Below, piece after piece: positions 30,657 to 30,725 of a DNA stretch of 30,725 nucleotides. Location of the stretch: positions 1-30,725 of the forward strand of contig DATKZY010000095.1 of assembly GCA_035527715.1 (NCBI GenBank), read 5' to 3'. How positions within the stretch are numbered: the first letter of the stretch is position 1; the number at the start of each line of letters is the position of its first letter. The translations under genes were made by a program, and so were the position numbers. The DNA is from DSUN01 sp035527715 (GTDB taxonomy: Bacteria > Planctomycetota > PUPC01 > DSUN01). Under the pieces are notes generated by a model, which ran no database searches, had not been told where the DNA came from, and saw nothing but the letters and a program-made list of their open reading frames with translations.

Positions 30657-30725
30657 AATCGCCGGAGCGGCGCGGGAACACCCTGACCCGTGGGAATCCT
30701 CACGAAGCGGACGAGAGCGCGAGCG

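Overview
This GC-rich bacterial window carries thirteen main protein genes plus a small toxin-antitoxin pair. The gene content points to the PVC superphylum, most likely Planctomycetota or a Lentisphaerota-like relative. The reasons are a concentration of secreted DUF4091 and DUF4838 glycosidase-like proteins, a Tat-exported sulfatase, FG-GAP and right-handed beta-helix proteins, and large exported proteins with secretin N-domains. The phylum call is inference from family composition. No rRNA, tRNA, insertion sequence or CRISPR array was recognised.

Layout. 1-1773: hairpin-rich edge, then a DUF1846 gene with its own promoter. 1858-4692: secreted GH123-like (DUF4091) protein bracketed by GCGTGAC heptad repeats. 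4789-5319 (minus): conserved uncharacterised protein, divergent from the plus-strand cluster def - VWA membrane protein - precorrin-2 dehydrogenase (5477-8944). 9352-12420 (minus): ACT-domain protein - sulfatase - FG-GAP protein. 12556-19768 (plus), divergent from the former: beta-propeller/FnIII protein - beta-helix protein - DUF4838 protein, all with signal peptides. 20339-21397 (minus): exported ARPP-1/DUF6569-type protein. 21609-28345 (plus): a 1522-residue mosaic (planctomycete-type beta-sandwich region, TPR, coiled coil, STN and secretin-like modules) and a 673-residue paralogue of its N-terminal third. 28488-29777 (minus): hisD. 30088-30539: hicB-hicA.

How the genes fit together. The 9.3-19.8 kb region, with the DUF4091 gene, reads as an extracellular polysaccharide-utilisation neighbourhood: a sulfatase to remove sulfate esters and several beta-helix, beta-propeller and TIM-barrel secreted proteins to bind or cut the glycan. 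The 21.6-28.3 kb pair looks like an envelope system of unknown role. The other genes (def, precorrin-2 dehydrogenase, hisD) are housekeeping.

The most unusual signal lies between genes. Nearly every intergenic gap holds short tandem repeats with strict 7-nt or 9-nt (once 4-nt) periods. In four gaps the array is followed by its own inverted copy, giving long imperfect palindromes (arms up to 35 nt). The repeat unit differs from gap to gap, yet the unit families recur: GCGTGAC twice, TCGGTTN twice, a 9-nt GGGAC unit three times. Eight promoter-like sequences, all with exactly 17-bp spacers, can be placed, several in divergent pairs. Ile-Asp codon pairs are strongly skewed away from ATCGAC, which suggests avoidance of an RTCGAY-like site.
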